Source: JANRKB01 sp033763695
Lineage (GTDB): Bacteria > Planctomycetota > Phycisphaerae > Phycisphaerales > UBA1924
DNA: 64,000 nucleotides
NCBI GenBank assembly: GCA_033763695.1
Contig: JANRKB010000030.1
Location: forward strand, 1-64,000
Reading direction: 5' to 3'
Notes under the pieces: generated by a model
The model's input: only the letters and a program-made list of their open reading frames with translations
The model's database searches: none
What the model was told of the DNA's origin: nothing
Made by a program: the position numbers and the translations under genes
In this document: one piece after another, positions 61,352-64,000 of the stretch
Numbering within the stretch: position 1 is the stretch's first letter
Layout of the letters: every line of letters begins with the position of its first letter

Positions 61352-62797
61352 ATGCCATATTACACCAAGCTCGGCTTACTCCCTCAGAAGCGCCACGTGC
61401 AGTTCCGCCGCCCGGACGGCTGTCTCTACTCCGAGGAAGTCTTCGGCACCGAGGGCTTCGTCGGGCCGACGACCACCATGTACCACATCCAGCCACCGAC
61501 GCAGGTCTACGGCTGGAAGCCGCTCTACTCGACCAAGGTCGAATACGTCGAGCCCGAGATCATGCGGATGCGGCATGTGAAGTCCGCGCCGCTGCCCGCC
61601 AAAGGCGACTTTGTCACCGGCCGCGTGGTGCTCTTTGGCAACAGCGACGTTGAGATGGCCGTCTGTAACCCTGCCGAGCAGATGGCGTATCACTTCAAGA
61701 ACGGCCAGGGCGATGAGTGCATCTTCATCCACTTCGGCTCGGGCGTCTGCCACACCATGCTCGGCACGCTCCGCTTCGGCCCGCGCGACTACCTCGTCAT
61801 TCCCAAGGGCGTGATCTACACCATCATCTGGGACAAGCGAGCCAACGGCAGCGACGGCAAGCCCGCCGACGGCGGTCCATCGATCGAGACCTGTCCCTTC
61901 GGCAAGTATCTGCTGATCGAGACGACCAACGGTAGCCACATCGGCCCGCCGCCTCGCTATGTCAGCAAGATGCACGGCCAGTATCTCGAGCACGCGCCGT
62001 ACTGCGAGCGTGACATCCGCACGCCCGAGATGCCCATGACCTGGGACCAGAAGGGCGACTTCCCCGTGCGGATCAAGGCCCGCGATCTGGTGCACGAGTA
62101 CGTCTACCACTATCACCCGCTCGACATCGTGGGCTGGGACGGCTGCTACTACCCGTTCATCTTCAACGCCGATGACTTCAGCCCGATCACCGGCAAACTG
62201 CACATGCCGCCGCCGATCCATCAGACGTTTGAGGCGCACAACTTTGTGATCTGCACGTTCGCGCCGCGCATGCTGGACTACCACCCGCAAGCGATCAAGG
62301 TGCCGTACAACCACAGCAACCTCGACAGCGACGAAGTGCTCTACTACGTCGATGGCAACTTCGGCAGCCGCAAGGGCATTGAGATCGGCAGTCTGACGCT
62401 GCACCCGCAGGGCATCCCGCACGGTCCGCACCCGGGCACGCTGGAGGCGAGCCTCGCCGCCACGCACACACAGGAACTCGCGGTGATGTGCGACACCTTC
62501 CGCCCGCTCTTCCCCACGAAGGCAGCGATGGATCTGGACGACACCAAGTATCCGGCGTCGTGGCAAGGCGAGCACTTCCCCGGGCTCTCGTCGGGCAAGA
62601 TGCACCTCAACGGCACGACCGTTCCCGCAGCGAGCGCGGCGGCCTTCCCCAAAGAGGTTCACCCCGTCGCCGTCATCAAGGCCGATGTCGCGCAGACTGT
62701 CATCCCCGCGCCGGGGACCAACGGCAGCGCGAATGGGCACGCGAATGGAACGAACGGCAAGACCGCCGCGGGCACCGCGAATGTGTGGGCGCCGTAA
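61352..62797 (+). CDS. hmgA: homogentisate 1,2-dioxygenase
   Basis: Ring-cleaving non-haem iron enzyme of tyrosine breakdown, 481 aa. It begins MPYYTKLGLLPQKRHVQFR, and the iron site lies in NHSNLDSDEVLYYVDGNF (about residues 311-328, His and Glu) and TLHPQGIPHGPHPG (near 350), the family's His ligands. Usual length is about 440; the extra part is a low-complexity tail of Asn, Gly and Thr. ATG at 61352 has GGAGAG 4 nt upstream; an in-frame ATG at 61331 is less likely. A terminator follows. Confidence 0.92.
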   Translation: MPYYTKLGLLPQKRHVQFRRPDGCLYSEEVFGTEGFVGPTTTMYHIQPPTQVYGWKPLYSTKVEYVEPEIMRMRHVKSAPLPAKGDFVTGRVVLFGNSDVEMAVCNPAEQMAYHFKNGQGDECIFIHFGSGVCHTMLGTLRFGPRDYLVIPKGVIYTIIWDKRANGSDGKPADGGPSIETCPFGKYLLIETTNGSHIGPPPRYVSKMHGQYLEHAPYCERDIRTPEMPMTWDQKGDFPVRIKARDLVHEYVYHYHPLDIVGWDGCYYPFIFNADDFSPITGKLHMPPPIHQTFEAHNFVICTFAPRMLDYHPQAIKVPYNHSNLDSDEVLYYVDGNFGSRKGIEIGSLTLHPQGIPHGPHPGTLEASLAATHTQELAVMCDTFRPLFPTKAAMDLDDTKYPASWQGEHFPGLSSGKMHLNGTTVPAASAAAFPKEVHPVAVIKADVAQTVIPAPGTNGSANGHANGTNGKTAAGTANVWAP

Positions 62798-62848
62798 CAC
62801 GATCGCGACATCTGCCTCGCGATGAGTTGTCCACGAATCGAAGGAAAG

Positions 62849-62873
62849 CCGCAGGGTCCCGCCCTGCGGTTTT
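62849..62873 (+). terminator. intrinsic terminator downstream of hmgA
   Basis: CCGCAGGG (62849-62856) pairs with CCCTGCGG (62862-62869), loop TCCCG, then TTTT. It lies about 50 nt after the hmgA stop. Confidence 0.78.
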
Positions 62874-62932
62874 CCGTTCAGCACTGCGAACCACGTGGGG
62901 AAAGTCGCGCTGCCCCTGATACCTCGTCACAC

Positions 62933-64000
62933 TCACGTCGGCGGCACGAAATCTCTCTCGCCTCCCAGCCGCTTCCAGTCGATGTACAGCAGCACAATGC
63001 ACACCCCGCCGAGGAGCAGGAAGGCGAGCAGCCACGCGAAGACGAGCTTGGTGCCAAAGTGTTGAAAAAGCAGACCCGCGGGCGTGGAGACGATCGCCAC
63101 GGACAGTCGGAAGATGATCGAACCGGCCGAGGTGAACTGCCCGAACTTCTCCTTCGGCAGCATGCGTGCCGGCAGAGCCGCGGTGCCGACGAGATAGAGC
63201 CCCACCGCCGCGAAGGTCACGATGGTCACGATCTTGAACGACTGCTCATCACGAACGAACACGGCACCGGCAAGAGCAGCAACGATCATCAGGCCGTAAC
63301 CGAGCAAGCCCGCCTTGAGCGGATGCAGTTTCTTCATGATCGGCACGAGCGCGAGGTAGATGCCGATCCAGATGATGTCCTTGATGCCGATCACGTTGCC
63401 GTAGCGTTCGAGGCCTTCTTTGGAGTCGCCGTAGATCTCCTTGCCCAGGAAGATCAGGTTGCCGATGAACGGCTGATAGGCGCACTGAAAGAGCGCCATC
63501 GCGAGGAAGTACTTCCAGTAGAAGCCCTTTGAGAAGCACTCCTTCATGTACGACGCGCCCAGCGCAAGCGTCCGCTGCGCGAAGGTCGCACCCTCGACGG
63601 TCGTCGCCGGCTGCGGCGGCGGATACTCCGGCTCCTTCACACGCCAGCAGAGCAGCACGAACGCGACCAGGTACAAACCCGCCGACAGGCAGTAGATGAA
63701 CTCCGGATGTTCCTTGGCCTTGCCGATCAGGAACCAGTTGAAGGTGAGCGAACCGCCCGCGTAAAAGACACGGAAGAGCGCGCCGAAGGTGCCGAGCCAC
63801 TCGGTCGGAATCACGTCAGGCCAGAGGCAGTAGTAAATCGACTGCGGGAACATGTCGAGCAGTTTGAACACGACAAACAGGCCGACGGTCAGCCCCAGCG
63901 TCACCGCCGCGGCGGACGCCTCGCCGAATACCCCGGGCATCGAGGCGTGCAGCAGCGCGCCGATTTTGGACGAGAAACCCAGCAGCACCAGCGTCACGGC
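62933..64000 (-). CDS. major facilitator superfamily transporter, N-terminus beyond the right edge
   Basis: At least 355 residues are visible with about nine membrane helices (for example AAAVTLGLTVGLFVVFKLLDM and IIWIGIYLALVPIMKKL). The frame is open at base 64000, so the first part is missing. The pattern, with charged loops such as WRVKEPEYPPPQP, fits an MFS symporter of the GPH/SLC45-like type, probably a sugar carrier. The substrate is uncertain. It converges with hmgA. Confidence 0.82.
   Translation of the reverse strand, partial: AVTLVLLGFSSKIGALLHASMPGVFGEASAAAVTLGLTVGLFVVFKLLDMFPQSIYYCLWPDVIPTEWLGTFGALFRVFYAGGSLTFNWFLIGKAKEHPEFIYCLSAGLYLVAFVLLCWRVKEPEYPPPQPATTVEGATFAQRTLALGASYMKECFSKGFYWKYFLAMALFQCAYQPFIGNLIFLGKEIYGDSKEGLERYGNVIGIKDIIWIGIYLALVPIMKKLHPLKAGLLGYGLMIVAALAGAVFVRDEQSFKIVTIVTFAAVGLYLVGTAALPARMLPKEKFGQFTSAGSIIFRLSVAIVSTPAGLLFQHFGTKLVFAWLLAFLLLGGVCIVLLYIDWKRLGGERDFVPPT

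Noticed and set aside
61376..62884. Long minus-strand open frame opposite hmgA
   Set aside because: Antisense to a clear homogentisate dioxygenase, with no recognisable motif.
1..64000. CRISPR arrays, tRNA, rRNA, insertion sequences, prophage
   Set aside because: No regularly spaced repeats, cloverleaf sequences, transposase or phage genes were seen.

Overview
This is 64 kb of GC-rich bacterial chromosome, densely coded on both strands. Several traits point to a planctomycete of the class Phycisphaerae. Three secreted proteins end in a short PEP-CTERM-like anchor (V/I-P-x-P, a hydrophobic stretch, then an arginine cluster). One secreted protein ends in paired calcium-loop repeats of the type DxNxDDFIDFxDFDDF. 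Two membrane proteins carry a short CPxC...CPEC zinc ribbon, and many genes lack a Shine-Dalgarno sequence. The taxonomic call is inference. No rRNA, tRNA, CRISPR array, prophage or insertion sequence was seen.

Layout: 1-9.3 kb holds an HrpA helicase (cut by the left edge), lipoproteins, an Nfu-type iron-sulfur scaffold, csrA with a leader hairpin, a class V aminotransferase and a pterin carbinolamine dehydratase. 9.3-12.3 kb is a minus-strand cluster (fRMsr-like GAF protein, maf, membrane protein, lpxK). 13.1-13.8 kb is a gene-free stretch with an array of triloop hairpins flanked by two diverged direct repeats. 13.8-19.3 kb holds ftsK, a short asparaginase, a lipoprotein and an OppB-type permease. 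19.4-27.7 kb holds its OppA-type binding protein and three exported proteins around a ferredoxin-NADP reductase. 27.8-34.1 kb holds an SDR, pgk, two glycosyltransferases and two PEP-CTERM-like proteins, one of which carries tyrosine-kinase motifs. 34.1-43 kb holds yajQ, an L,D-transpeptidase, small membrane proteins, a ComEA-like protein, a GH10-like protein, ribD, a small metallopeptidase and a zinc-ribbon membrane protein. 43-52.3 kb holds a MoxR ATPase, a CDGSH protein, a probable small RNA, scpA, proS, a second class V aminotransferase, a sugar-nucleotide epimerase and a secreted dockerin-like protein. 52.5-64 kb holds a His/Gly-rich membrane protein, an NhaD-type antiporter, murJ, an RluA-type pseudouridine synthase, truA, an orphan DNA methyltransferase, gmhA, homogentisate dioxygenase and an MFS transporter (cut by the right edge).

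The genes are mostly housekeeping: envelope (lpxK, gmhA, murJ, L,D-transpeptidase, glycosyltransferases), chromosome handling (ftsK, scpA), translation and RNA modification (proS, truA, RluA family, csrA, hrpA), and sulfur/iron-sulfur chemistry (Nfu, two class V aminotransferases, CDGSH). Most transcription units are single genes or pairs.

The observations most worth following are: (1) a secreted, probably membrane-anchored protein at 32413-33123 with three tyrosine-kinase signature motifs in the right order but no room for a full kinase; (2) the hairpin array and flanking repeats next to the ftsK stop codon; (3) about 20 genes with a TANNNT box 6-10 nt before the start codon, which suggests leaderless transcription; (4) two candidate structured RNAs; (5) a CsrA-type hairpin in the csrA leader; and (6) a zinc-ribbon membrane protein split by a +1 frameshift.
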